64,000 bases of DNA from Muricea muricata (lineage: Eukaryota > Cnidaria > Anthozoa > Malacalcyonacea > Plexauridae). A program made the position numbers and the translations under genes. Below the pieces are notes generated by a model. The model was not told the origin of the DNA, made no database searches, and saw only the letters and a list, made by a program, of their open reading frames with translations. The DNA is taken from NCBI GenBank assembly GCA_963855995.1, contig OY979725.1, forward strand, positions 12,070,383-12,134,382. The letters are read 5' to 3'. Numbering within the stretch: the first letter of the stretch is position 1; each line of letters starts with the position of its first letter. Positions 12,901-22,249 of the stretch are shown one piece after another.

Positions 12901-14266
12901 ACACGTTTATATCCCCATGTGCAGGCAACTGATTGGAATTAAATCCATGCAGCGTAAGTTTATGGCTCATGCAATTTTGTTTCTACTCTATTTCAGATTG
13001 TCACTTACGGGATGTTGGTCGCTCTGGTATATCAGTTATCTCGCAGTTACGGCGTCATTGAAGACAACAATACCAAAAGACTATTCCCTCGAGCTGTATC
13101 TTATCTCGTAAACTTCATGTGTTTTATGACAATCATGGTAGGCAGTGTGATCATCAGTACACTAGACATCTCACACATTCAAGCAAAGTGGATAAAAAAG
13201 TTGCATGAATCGCTTGGGCTGCCATAAAAATCTCAAAACAAACTCGAGATTGCGATTTCTCTCATATATGCGCTCTTCTAATTTTTAGGGTTACTCCATA
13301 CAAGCTTACGGTTGTCGTGGGAAGGTGCAATGTAATGCGGTTCATTCTGTAGTCTCGTTTTTGCCGGTGAGTTCGCGTTTATGTAACCATTGCTAGCGTA
13401 TTTCTTGTGGGCTGGTATATGCGACGTGATTTCGGTACATTGAAAACACTCGTTGGGCCAGACATTGTGTCATTAAAGAACTGAAATAATGGGGTATAGA
13501 AAATGAAACTAACTGCTCGCAATTGTATTTCTTTCTCCAGATAACCGCCTTTATTCTTCTGCGCAATCTCAGTGGTTTTATGCGCTCGCACTTCAGCACT
13601 TTTTATGCTTGGGTTGGAAAAATGTCTTTGGAGGTAAATCATAGTTTACTGTTGTCGTTCTGTTTTCTGTGTGCCAGTAAAGTATGTGCAATTTCGGTTC
13701 GACCTATAGTGCGAGATGAAATCTCAGCTATCGCTTGATAGCGTTGTCTCTTGTGTGAGCATGTACAATGAGTGTTACATTGGCAGTGTCGGTAGTGCAG
13801 TAAAAAAACGCACAGAAACATAAGAACTTTCGCTATCTGAAACGATGGTATGTCTACACCGTTTCAGGAAAGATCCCGTGCTTTTCTGTGCAGATCTAAC
13901 GTAGTCTAGATTCGTATATGAACAGGCCTTGCGGGGAGAACTGCAAAACTCAGCTATAGTTGCCTCATTACAGTTTAACATTTTTCTCGTGTCTAGTTAT
14001 TCGTGGGACAGTACCATATCTGGTTAGCGAACGACACAAAGGGAATTCTGGTCCTCATTCCAGATCAACCACTGTTGAACGTTGTGATAACAACATTTGT
14101 TTTCGTATGCGTTTGTCATGAAGTTAGCAAGGTAACGGTTGTCCTTACCAGGGCGCTAGTTTCCAAAGACGTTCGTGTAATGTTGAGGCGACTCGTCATA
14201 TTTATAATTATGCTATTTATTATTTGGTGGCATAAAACTCACCACGATAAAGGTAAGGTACGGTGA
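3908..14266 (+). CDS. CASD1: CASD1-like sialate O-acetyltransferase, complete 22-exon gene
   Basis: CASD1 is the Golgi membrane enzyme that O-acetylates sialic acid; relatives include fungal Cas1p and plant RWA proteins. Exons: 3908-4133, 5370-5475, 5559-5682, 6309-6350, 6552-6614, 7026-7070, 7206-7248, 7695-7847, 8619-8709, 8818-8923, 9462-9586, 10073-10137, 10224-10353, 10815-10923, 11066-11155, 11424-11543, 11932-12088, 12292-12476, 12997-13137, 13289-13366, 13541-13633, 13997-14266. The total is 2562 nt or 853 residues; human CASD1 is 797. All introns are GT-AG and phases agree throughout. The order is: cytosolic N-terminus, membrane anchor near residues 55-71, luminal SGNH esterase-like domain with GDS (Ser128) and DGLH (Asp322, His325) as the expected catalytic triad, then a multi-pass acyltransferase domain from about residue 360. 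Motifs include [35 protein letters not shown] and QYHIWLA. The end (DKGKVR) aligns with the vertebrate C-terminus. Start choice: first ATG of this exon; a second in-frame ATG lies 12 codons later. The substrate in this organism is not shown. Confidence 0.94.
4134..5369 (+). other. CASD1 intron 1
   Basis: The longest early intron (1236 bp). It is AT-rich, with several copies of a CAAACCTTCCTC motif near 4797-5050. I see no gene or clear transposon; ORFs here lack any recognisable product. Confidence 0.7.
6671..6988. mobile_element. Two-hairpin MITE, copy 1 (CASD1 intron)
   Basis: It starts TAGAATCATACTAG and ends near CTAATTGTTAA. Two internal hairpins are visible: an inverted CTCGCTATCT pair around 6724-6755, and one with arms around TTTCTATGTGTTGACAG and its partner near 6940-6960. 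The same element, better preserved, lies at 37541-37832. No coding capacity. Confidence 0.7.
7987..8213. repeat. 81-bp tandem repeat, 3 copies
   Basis: Units beginning ACGTTGTCAGTGTAGGTAGT start near 7988, 8069 and 8150. The third is slightly shortened. It lies in the CASD1 intron before the exon at 8619. Related single copies (CAGTGTCGGTAGTGCAGT) occur near 13786, and a more diverged one near 23726, so this is a dispersed repeat that expanded locally. Confidence 0.8.
8262..8393. repeat. Poly-G tract followed by hairpin (ATTCATCTTCTGCCCGACGA arms)
   Basis: An uninterrupted G-run (about 8270-8284) precedes a hairpin. The arms lie at about 8305-8330 and 8347-8372 and are essentially perfect complements, with a short AT-rich loop. 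Probably a small MITE. The G-run may be an assembly weak point. Confidence 0.65.
8993..9012. repeat. Poly-G tract
   Basis: A run of about 19 G residues in a CASD1 intron. It is one of several homopolymer G or C runs in the window (others near 2741, 3009, 6461, 8270, 20033 and 22346). Confidence 0.85.
9040..9370. repeat. Degenerate tandem repeat (CTCTCATC...GACAAGAGAG units)
   Basis: About four diverged units of roughly 75-90 bp, each containing a CTCATCCTCGTTTGAC-like stretch followed by a GACAAGAGAG-like stretch. It lies within a CASD1 intron. Confidence 0.6.
9774..9870 (+). mobile_element. tRNA-derived SINE fragment
   Basis: A tRNA-like head begins GACCGCGTAGCGCAGTTGG (A-box like) and contains GGTTCGATTCC (B box). 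A 7-bp acceptor-like stem can pair (GACCGCG with CGTGGTC, one G-U), but the D, anticodon and T stems carry mismatches, so it reads as a SINE head and not a functional tRNA gene. It lies in a CASD1 intron. Confidence 0.65.
11656..11912 (+). mobile_element. tRNA-derived SINE, family A copy 1
   Basis: Starts GGGGCTTCGGTGGTGTAGTG (A box) and has GAGTTCGATCCCC (B box) about 50 bp later. A longer body contains GTACTCCGGTTTCCTCTCAC and ends near TGCCCTTGTTGCG. Copies of the same family lie at 23397-23640 and 24241-24355. This copy lies in the CASD1 intron just before the exon at 11932. Confidence 0.8.
12545..12645 (-). mobile_element. tRNA-derived SINE fragment, reverse orientation
   Basis: On the minus strand it reads GAGTGCGTAGCTCGGTAAGC (A box) and GGAGGTTCGATTCCCACC (B box), followed by TTGATCAGG. 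It is related to, but distinct from, the SINE at 9774. It lies in a CASD1 intron. Confidence 0.7.
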
Positions 14267-14431
14267 GAGCATGGAGTGGGATACAGTATGTCCCTGCATT
14301 GGCTGCATATAAGAAACCGACAATTTGAAATGGAACTGTTCAGTTTGTTTTACAATATGTCAGACAACGTTTTCGGCAGAGTCTGTCAGTTTCTTATATG
14401 TTTACAAGAAACTATGTTATATGTAGATATT
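14200..14431 (+). repeat. 232-bp direct repeat, copy A (CASD1 3' end)
   Basis: This segment contains the last 18 or so codons of CASD1, its stop codon and the start of the 3' UTR. An essentially identical copy occurs directly after the MITE at 14432-14871, namely 14872-15092 continued at 15444-15454 on the far side of a second MITE. Both copies are 232 bp when the second insertion is removed. Confidence 0.9.
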
Positions 14432-14871
14432 AGCCGTTTTCACACTAGTTGACGAACAAGTCGTCTAGACGAACAAATCGTTTCAGACGGACAAATCGTC
14501 TGACGTGAAAACGGGACGGACAAATTTTCACACGACTAAGTCGTCTGAATTTTTCCGACTATTTGTCCGTCAGTCAAGACGACTTTTAAGAGACGATTTG
14601 TTCGTCTTGATGAACAAGTCCTCAAAAATCGTCTTGAATTCATGTGAGTCGAACAAATCACGGACAAATTAAAATGTCGCTGCCGGAAGAGTCGTGGAAC
14701 TAGCTCTAACAAAACAAAGTAACAACAATGGCGTCCAACGAGACAAGAACAAAGACCGCACGCAGATATACTTTCTTTGCTACCTATTCTCCGAATTCAA
14801 ATTACACGGACAAAGTAATAGACGATTTGTTCGTCTAGACGACTTGTTCGTCAACTAGTGTGAAAAGGGCT
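14432..14871. mobile_element. MITE with long TIRs flanked by 232-bp duplication
   Basis: Terminal inverted repeats begin AGCCGTTTTCACACTAGTTG at the left and end with the complement (one mismatch near the tip). The subterminal regions carry many copies of GACGAACAAGTCGTCTAGAC-like words in both orientations. A short ATG-led stretch near 14729 (MASNETRTKTARRYT) is open for only a few codons. There is no transposase. Confidence 0.85.
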
Positions 14872-15454
14872 ATTTATAATTATGCTATTTATTATTTGGT
14901 GGCATAAAACTCACCACGATAAAGGTAAGGTACGGTGAGAGCATGGAGTGGGATACAGTATGTCCCTGCATTGGCTGCATATAAGAAACCGACAATTTGA
15001 AATGGAACTGTTCAGTTTGTTTTACAATATGTCAGACAACGTTTTCGGCAGAGTCTGTCAGTTTCTTATATGTTTACAAGAAACTATGTTATTTAACAAA
15101 TAGATTTCATTTTTGCGTGCGTCTGTACTGTAATAGATCACAGATGACGTCATAGCGTGTGAAGAACAAAAAAGTACGCACGAGACGCAGTCGAGTGCGT
15201 GATATTTTGTTCTTCACACGCTATGACGTCATCTGTGATCTATTACAGTACAGAAGCACAAAAAAATGAAATCTATTTGTTTTATATTATAATAAAGTTG
15301 ACAAAATTCATGCGAAGACCCGCGAAATAAATTAGCTGAATTAGATCACGCCATCACTGTTGATGTCATCCGTGCGTGTGTATTTTAATAACACACAGCT
15401 CGCGACCAATGAAAATACAGAATGAACACGTATTATTATATAAATGTAGATATT
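14872..15454 (+). repeat. 232-bp direct repeat, copy B, split by a second MITE
   Basis: Copy B runs 14872-15092 and resumes at 15444-15454. It repeats the CASD1 C-terminal codons and stop without an upstream reading frame, so it is a non-functional duplicate of the gene end. The interrupting element is described separately. Confidence 0.88.
15093..15443. mobile_element. Palindromic MITE (TTAACAAATAGATTTCATTT), copy 1
   Basis: A long hairpin occupies about 15093-15286: the arms contain GTACTGTAATAGATCACAG and ATGACGTCATAGCGTGTGAA, and the loop reads CACGAGACGCAGTCGAGTGC. A 157-bp non-palindromic tail follows, ending ACACGTATTATTATATAA. The same element, including the tail, is at about 43391-43739. 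Copy A of the flanking 232-bp repeat is an empty site for it (GTTAT joined to ATGTAGATATT). Confidence 0.88.
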
Positions 15455-15475
15455 GAAGTAAAGAAAGCGGTAATA

Positions 15476-15724
15476 GAGCGCTTAGCCTTTAGCAAGCGAC
15501 GTTTTTGTCAACACGGACGGCAACCGGAAATAAGTTGCGTCGTTATAGATGGCGAATGATGGCGTTCTTGTTTGAAATCGTGAACGTGAAAGTTGACCTC
15601 ACTGACGTTGACTGACTGCCGCTGTTGATTTAAAAAAAGAACTGCTGACGCCATCATTCGTCATCAATAACGACGCAACTTACTTCCGGCTGCCGTCCGT
15701 GTTGACAAAAACGTCCCTTGCTTA
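15476..15724. mobile_element. MITE with GACGTTTTTGTCAACACGGA inverted repeats
   Basis: Arms at about 15490-15550 and 15665-15724 pair over about 55 bp with few mismatches (AGCAAGCGACGTTTTTGTC against GACAAAAACGTCCCTTGCT). The arm tips are imperfect. TAA occurs next to both ends, as expected of a 3-bp target duplication, but this is not secure. Confidence 0.75.
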
Positions 15725-15889
15725 AGCTCTCTAATGTACTGTATAGTTAGTATTGAAACAGTATCTGTCAGGTTCTTATTAATATATTAAGCTTTTAAGT
15801 AAAGAAAGCAGTATCGTGAAGAGTGTACAAATTCTTGCAAGAGCATGGATACTATATGTACAGTAATTTTGTGCAACATTACCGGACTT

Positions 15890-16450
15890 GTGAGAAACTA
15901 ACTTAGTTTGAAGACAGGCTATTTAGTTTCGTGTATTGAGTAAGGAAATATTCCAAAAACGCAGTTTCGTACATGTCACTTTGAAAAATGTGCAAACTGT
16001 GATGAAATTCTTTGAAACTTGGTGGAAGTGACCAAATGACGAATTGCTCATGAAAAAACTCAACCGATCCGAACGTTGTATTCCAGTAAAATTACTGGTT
16101 ACAACGTTTGATAGTTACTGGAATTGTCATTTCATGCATATAAAATGAACCCTGGCCCAGACCCCAACCTTGACGCTAACTCTAACAATCCCAATAATTT
16201 ATTGGATACAATAATTTTATTGGGATACAACGTTCGGATCGGGTGAAAAACTTAGTTTTGAGTTTTGGAAATGAATTATAATTATGTTTCAGCTTGCCCA
16301 TGATTTTAACAATTTGGCCTCCCAATGGCTCTTTCTATGTGCTACCTGTCTTGATTCAGAACCCTTTGCATTTTGCATCAAAATCAGTTGAAATTTTGCA
16401 TGCATCACTTGTACCACTGGTCTCCTATGAATAAACTAACTTTGGACTTG
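15890..16450. repeat. Dispersed repeat related to the 355-bp satellite
   Basis: It contains GTGATGAAATTCTTTGAAAC and TTGGTGGAAGTGACCAAATG, then after an inserted MITE CTTAGTTTTGAG and a stretch ending TGAATAAACTAACTTTGGAC. The same order occurs at about 45470-45970, and shortened forms of the same words make up the second half of each 355-bp satellite unit. It carries no splice-site pair like that of the satellite. Confidence 0.7.
16060..16246. mobile_element. Small MITE with CGATCCGAACGTTGTAT termini
   Basis: Inverted ends CCGATCCGAACGTTGTATTC and, at the right, its near-complement ending AACGTTCGGATCGG. It interrupts the dispersed repeat: GAAAAACT lies just left and GAAAAACTTAG just right, suggesting a 7-8 bp target duplication. 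The interior contains a telomere-like but irregular CTAAC-type run. Confidence 0.75.
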
Positions 16451-16799
16451 TCTCGTTATGATTGCAAGTGTAGGTAGCTGTCCCGCTGCGCGACTAAAAA
16501 ATTTTCCAAAAAATATAAAATCCCCAAGAATTAGTTATACTAAAAGCTGAATAACATCTTTGCTGATATCAAAAATTTAAATGATTGTGGGAATTATTCT
16601 GCTATTCTGGGTGCCATTCATGTGTTTTTTGCTACGATTTTCATTTTTGATGTTCTTATTGGTTCTTGCGCAATTTTTCAGTCTGCTTAATGCCAGAACT
16701 CGCGCTTCCAGCACTCGCGCTTCGTGTTTGTGAATTGCCGTTTGAGCATGCGCTGATGCATAAACTATCCAACCAGAAATCAGCTTTCTAGAAGCTTTC

Positions 16800-17315
16800 A
16801 TCCATATAGGCCGTGGGCCGACCACGGGAAAATCGTCCGGAAAAGCAATTGCGTTGCCCAAATTTGCAGAATAAAATATTTGGACATAGACTTACGTTTT
16901 GAACTGTGCTGAATTCAATTCTTCTTGTTCCCAAGTTTGAAACCCCGCAGTTTTTGTGTAAGATAGCATTGGATATTCATGTTTTGAAATTTAAATATAG
17001 AATAAGCCGCCATTGTTCTATTAAAAACACATCCTTCAACAATGCGATGTTTGGTACCATTCCGCAATGTGATAAAAATTATATAAAATAACCTCGAAGC
17101 TCCTTTTGATGTATAGTTTTTTATAACGCTCGGAATGTCAACATGCGCATCTGAAAATGGCACAACAAAAATCTACATTTTTAGACTGAATCTCACTGGG
17201 CATTTCAGATCGAATGAGATAAAAAGTGCTGGTACAGTATCGCTCAATACTGGAAAAATTTGCGCTGATTCTCAGAGAAATTTCATAAGCGCGCGCGCAC
17301 CATAGAAATAAATAG
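16800..17315 (-). repeat. Dispersed duplicated segment, copy 1 (inverted copy at 43200-44510)
   Basis: About 500 bp here match the reverse strand of the 43.2-44.5 kb region, apart from two MITE insertions in the other copy. Landmarks are the minus-strand words AACAATGGCGGCTTATTC, GGAACAAGAAGAATTGAATT and CGCAAATTTTTCCAGTATTG. A short minus-strand ORF (MAAYSIFKFQ...LGNKKN, about 32 codons) is kept in both copies and followed by AAAACGTAAGT, a possible donor site. No known domain. Confidence 0.7.
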
Positions 17316-18210
17316 ATATAGAATGCGTACTCCTATCTTTGCTCTGTGAAAAATTTGTCGCCACAAAATGGCGGATTTATAAGGGCATTTTGACTAGTTC
17401 CAGACTTTTGCGAGGGAGAATTTCGCGCGGTCGCAAGGAGTGCGATTTGTTTTTGTCAACCAGGGGCCGGTTGTATAAAAAAGTAGTTAAAGTTAATTGC
17501 AGTTAGCGTTAACTACCCTAGTTAAATCCCTAACCGTAGTTAGTTAACTGCACGACTTAACTGCGTTGCACAAAACGCAGTTAGTCGGATAGTTAACTAA
17601 TCACGTAGTTAACTTGCGTGTGGCTCGCGTGGGGCAGTTGACATGAATTAAATTAAAATAAATTAAGTATTGTTTGTTTAATAATGGCTAACAAATTCGA
17701 TTCAAATAATTGCCAGAAGAATGCGCCTCATCTGTGATAAAAGCAACCGTTATACATTTTTTCGTACAAATACAAACATTCACCGTTATTGAAGAAAGTA
17801 CTATTTCGTTGGTTTGTAAATTTCGACCTTAAAACTGGCCAAAACTTGTCTGGATCACTGGACGTCACATGTGCTAAATTGTGTAATTTGTTTGTGTGAC
17901 TCACTGACTGTATCGAGAGTGCCAAGCAGATTTGTGTAAAGATATTAAAATGTTTAGTTTGCAAACATATGCTAATGAAGAAAAGCGAAGTCAAGACATG
18001 TACTGGAAATGGATTACTAGATATTGGGGGACTGGTCACATGTGTGACAACTTAATGGTATCCTTTTGTAAAGCTTTTGGCTATAGGTGGCAGTTTGTTA
18101 CAGAAACTACTTCAATATTTTAATGGTTTAATCAGCAAGTTTTTAGCAAGAGAAGACATTTCTGTTTGGTGCAAACTTCCACCATGAATAATGACTGGCC
18201 CTTACAGAGT

Positions 18211-18569
18211 CACAGGATGAAAAATCAGATTTGCAATACATGTTCAACCCAGTGCCAAAATGCAAATTCTGTGAAGGCAAAACATTTGCTATATAGTGCA
18301 AATTTGATCATTTGAAACACATACATAAAATGAAAAACCAGATTCACGCAAAATTTGCACCTGGGTGCCAAAATGCAAATGCATCAAATGTGCACAAATC
18401 ATTCAAATGTGTGGCAAATTGTTGAAGCAATATCTGTCTAAAAGAAGAATATATCAGTTTTCAAATGATCAAATTTGCACTATATAATAACAAATTTGTT
18501 ACCTGCATGGCATTTGCATTTTGGCACTGGGTTGAAAATGTATTGTAAATCTGATTTTTCATCCTGTGA
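18211..18569. repeat. Nested inverted-repeat element inside the Harbinger copy
   Basis: Arms start CACAGGATGAAAAATCAGAT and end with the complement. The interior has further ATTTGCATTTTGGCAC-type inverted words. It is also present, right arm deleted, in the second Harbinger copy (from 37075), so it inserted before the two copies separated. Confidence 0.75.
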
Positions 18570-19224
18570 ATTGTACTATCCTTGGTTACCAGACTGCAGA
18601 GTTGGTCAGAGTTGCCCCCAAGATTTTTTGGGGAAAAGTTTTTAGTACCCCTGGGAAGTGCTTCATTATTTAAGCAATTAAAACTTAAATCTGCCTCAAA
18701 TCTCTAAATTTTACTGTGTTTGGTACCTATTTGCATGGTTACTTTTGTACTGTTTTGCACCCCTGCCCCTAGATTTTACACCCCCAAGATCTTGTAGAAA
18801 ATTCTGCAGTGTGGTAAATTTATAAATAAACTCAAGTCATTTTCATCATGAAACCTAATCTGGGTTGGCCTAGATTAAAACCAACTTGGCTAATGTTGTT
18901 AAAGTTTAAATATTTCAGTCTGTATGAGTTTATTCACTATTAGATGGTACACTATATTTTTCAATATTGTGTTATACACAAGAATCAATATTTATTTGAT
19001 GTGTTGTCAGATGTAACAAAAGTCAATATACAACTCATGTCACACTGTATGTATTTGTATCATGTCTGAGGTCATATTTTCCCATGTAACCACAGTTGCC
19101 AAGCTTACAGGTATTTTGAGTTACTCAGTTACATTAAGTTGAATTACTCAATTACATATACACACAAATTCAAAATGTCTGCCCAAAAAGCAACTACTCT
19201 AAAATAAGGGAAGAAAAGAAAAGA

Positions 19225-19520
19225 AAACAAAATTTTAATTCAGAAGAATGCAACCTACTGGTTAATATAGTTGAACAAAATTTAGACACATTACGGGGCC
19301 AATTTTCGAGCACAATAACAAATGTCAAAAAGCAAAAGTTGTGGGAAACTATTTACTTCCCAGATTAACAGCTATGAAAAACGTACACCAATAGAAATTC
19401 GGGAAAATAGCAAAGCATGGCCCAAATTGACAAAAAAAACCCCAACAAATTCTGGGATAATGCAGTCTTAAGGAAAACAGGTGGACGACCTGCAGCAAGA
19501 CCACCAACCACTACCACTGC
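19225..19520 (+). pseudogene. Myb/SANT-like Harbinger accessory protein remnant
   Basis: The reading FNSEECNLLVNIVEQNLDTL continues through RGQFSSTITN and KKQKLWETIYFPD before stops. This is the first part of the Myb/SANT-like (trihelix) DNA-binding domain that Harbinger elements encode beside their transposase; it would bind transposon ends and assist nuclear import. A later stretch GGRPAARPPTTTTAKII, in another frame, is from the tail of the same protein. It is broken by stops and frameshifts. The counterpart in the second copy (38105-38411) is also broken. Confidence 0.6.
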
Positions 19521-19529
19521 TAAAATTAT

Positions 19530-19765
19530 AAGTCTTAGGCGATGAGCCTGGTTTTGCTTTGTTAGTGGTCTCACTTCCCGGTCGATGAGTCACGCTATAA
19601 AAAGCAAGGATTTTCCGCCAAATCTATAGCGTTTTAGGAGTTCTTCAACTGAGAAATCTTCCTAGGGAAGATGACAATTAAAAACTCTAGGTAAGCGTTG
19701 CCTTTCAGTATTATCTCGCTCATGAAAGTTGATCACTCTTAATACAGCCGCCATATTTAACTAGG
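19530..19765 (-). pseudogene. Harbinger transposase N-terminal remnant, copy 1
   Basis: The minus strand gives MRPLTKQNQAHRL and, upstream with breaks, sequence parallel to the better copy at 38408-38626. It ends abruptly against the Myb gene tail, which is in the opposite orientation, showing an internal deletion that removed the catalytic DDE core. Confidence 0.6.
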
Positions 19766-19941
19766 TTTTGGGAAGTTAACTATGCCATTGAGGATAGTTA
19801 ACTTTAACTACTTTTTAACTGCAGTTAACACTAACTGCTTTTTTGTACAACCGACCTAACTACGTGGTTAACGTTAACCACTATTTAACTACTTTTTGGG
19901 TAGTTAAAAAGCAGTTAAGAGCTTTATACAACCGGCCCCTG

Positions 19942-20190
19942 CATTTGAAGTTGTTGCATTTCAGTGTACAAAATATATTCATGCCAAATTCCTTGCACTG
20001 TGTTGTTTTGATTTTTTGTGGGGTTTTTTTTTTGGGGGGGGGAGAGGGAGGTGGCAGGAATGAGATGGTTATGTAGGAGGGGGAGATAGGTGTTGAGATA
20101 GTAATTTAGTTTGTAGCCTACATAGTTTTGTAATAATTTTGACCCATATTCAAGGAATTAGAGGTTTAGATGGGAGATACAGTATTAAAT
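19942..20190 (+). repeat. Direct repeat of 22250-22500, copy 1
   Basis: From CATTTGAAGTTGTTGCATTT to GATGGGAGATACAGTATT this region is nearly identical to 22250-22500, including a T-run followed by a G-run and GGTGGTAGGAATGAGATGG-like sequence. At its left boundary lies the Harbinger right end; the paralogue shows the site without the transposon (GTTCTGCATTTG). Confidence 0.85.
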
Positions 20191-20830
20191 AAGTTGGGCA
20201 AAGGTGGTGGGTTTGTAGTGGTAGTTGTAGTTAGGAAGGAGGTTGGAGGGAGGCAAGCAGTGTAATTGGAATTTGGAAGGAGTATATATATATATATCAG
20301 ATTTTGATATAGAGAGATATAGGGTGAGATGGGACAGCCATATAATTGTGTTTAGCACTCTGTTTTGATGTTTTCATAGATATATCGGATAAATATTTGA
20401 CAGAAAATATTGTATTTAAAGCAAAGTGTAAAATTTTAGAGGTTTTGTGATTCAACATGAGGGGTGCATAGACTTACTGGTATAGGAGAGGAGCAGTGAG
20501 GGTGTAAATTATTCATGGTCAGTTTGTTGCTTATCATAGCCTTGTAATAGATGAAATTTTGGAGAGTTATGATGAAGTGTTCAGAGTTATTTTTTATGAA
20601 AGGAAAGGAGACCTTTCCAGAGGGATTGAAGTCTAGATGGGTAGGGGTGGAGGTAGGGGGGGGGTGCTAGATAGTAGTAAAATCTGGTCTGGAGAAGACA
20701 GGGGAACATCGGTAAAATTTTAATTTTATTGGTTGATATTTTTTTCATGAAATGAGACCTATTCAGGGAAAAGGAGGTTGGAATGAGGGTAGGGGTAGGG
20801 GGTAGGTGCTGGGTAAAATCATAGCATAGT
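20160..20830 (+). repeat. G-rich degenerate repeats
   Basis: Several diverged units carry AGGGGTAGGGGGTAGGTGCT-like G-rich stretches separated by AT-rich spacers with ATAGTTCAATACTTCTAGG-like words. Related units recur at 23120-23340 and 24080-24190. No coding potential. Confidence 0.6.
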
Positions 20831-20879
20831 TCAATACTTCTAGGTTATCAAACTTCATTTTGCAATGTTCAAAGTAACA

Positions 20880-21270
20880 TTTGACTGATTAATTTAAAAT
20901 ATAAATCAATTATAATTAATATTTCATCATTTAGACGTAATTGACCGTATTTCACATGAGCGAATATAGAAAAATATAGCTAATTAAGTTATTAATGTGA
21001 GTAACCAATCAACGGTCGATTTGAGCGCTGAAGCGGGAACAAGAAATAAGATTTTTGATGGCCACACGTCTAATTCAACTATCTCTGCCTTCAATCATAA
21101 AAAAAAACGGTAAAACAATCTTACAGAATGCGGAAAAAAACAAGAAAGAAGTGGTATAACAGGTGTTCCCCCATTACAGGTAATAATTTATGAAAGTTGT
21201 TCTTTTTTTGTCAAATTTTGCGATTTTTGACACGCCAAAGCGGCGGTACCGAATTCACGAAGACGGTCAC
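20880..21270. other. AT-rich unassigned stretch
   Basis: I see no gene here, and no clear repeat apart from short direct words. It leads into the tandem field that follows. Confidence 0.5.
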
Positions 21271-21279
21271 ATGTGTTCG

Positions 21280-22230
21280 CTTTGAAGACTTTTTAAACAA
21301 GGTTTATCAACAAGGTTTCGACTTTTTCCTTTCTTTTTATCGACTACAAGATGTTGGGAATGCTTATTTAGCGTAACCTAGCGAAATTTTGTATAACTTG
21401 GGTATTTTTAGCGAATATTTTCTGGTTTTTCACAACCCAGTACTGGTTGAATGCACGAAGGAGGCCAATTGTATTAATTTTATAATTTTGACAACTAACA
21501 TATTATAGCATTCTTGAACAACATTGGCCTTTTACTTTATTTTCAACGGCTAAAAAGCTTAGGAAATGGTTATTTAGCGTATTTTATCAAAAATTTGTAC
21601 AATTGAGGTATTTTTAGCGAGTTATTTTTGGTTTTTGACAGCCCGAAATCGAATACGAAGGTCGCAGATGTGTGTTGTTTGTGGCTTTGACAACTGAGAT
21701 TTAAGCATGCTTTATAACAAATATTTTGGCCTTTTACTTTATTTTCAAGGATTACAAAGCTTAGAAAATGGTTATTTAGCGTACATTAACGAAAATTTAT
21801 GCAATTTATTCAGTAATTCAGTTTTTCTGGGTTTTTTGCTTTTGACAGACCGAAATTGCACGTTTACATGTAAGCATATTTTAACAAATATTTTGTACTT
21901 TTTAAATTAGTATCTTTTTTAAAGAACTACAAAGTTTAGAAAATGGTTATTTAATGTAATTTGACGAAAATTTGTAGATGTTTTTTTTTACAATATATTG
22001 GCCAATAATGAATATTCTTGCTTCTGACTGCAACCGAAGCGGCAGAACTGGCCGAAAACAAACAGACGACCAAATGTGTTTATAACTTTGCCGACTGACT
22101 TTAATGCATACTTTAAGAATGACTTTAACAAATATTTTTGTACTTTAACTACAAAGGTTAGGAAGGGGTTGTTTAGTCAAATTCAACCAAATTTGTACAA
22201 TTAAGGTATTTTTAGCGAAGAATTGAAACT
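21280..22230 (+). repeat. Degenerate ~200-bp tandem repeats (GGTTATTTAGCG units)
   Basis: Four to five diverged units share the order TTTAACAAATATTTTGGCC, AGCTTAGGAAATGGTTATTT, AGCGTA, ATTTGTACAATTGAGGTATT, TTTTTGACAGCCCGAAA. Spacing is about 180-240 bp. The ORF at 21707-21910 is a translated unit and has no known domain. Confidence 0.65.
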
Positions 22231-22249
22231 AGAGCCTTTGTCTTTGAAG

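Larger units (their letters stand above)
17461..19941. mobile_element. Harbinger (PIF/Harbinger) deletion derivative, copy 1
   Basis: The element spans 17464-19938 (2475 bp). Including the flanking 3 bp, its ends read CAGGGGCCGGTTGTATAAA and its exact complement. Subterminal regions are rich in GTTAACT words. Inside are a plus-strand remnant of a Myb/SANT-like protein (about 19225-19520) and a minus-strand remnant of a transposase N-terminus (about 19530-19765). Elements of this type with two such genes and CWG target duplications are known from zebrafish. Here the left 3 bp are CAG and the right CTG, so the duplication is not intact. The same element is at 36249-38810. Confidence 0.85.

Noticed and set aside
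16170-16200. Telomere-like CTAAC run
   Set aside because: Only a few irregular units inside a MITE; not a telomeric array.
16577-16861. 94-codon minus-strand ORF
   Set aside because: The paralogous segment does not maintain the frame beyond its start, and no domain is recognisable.
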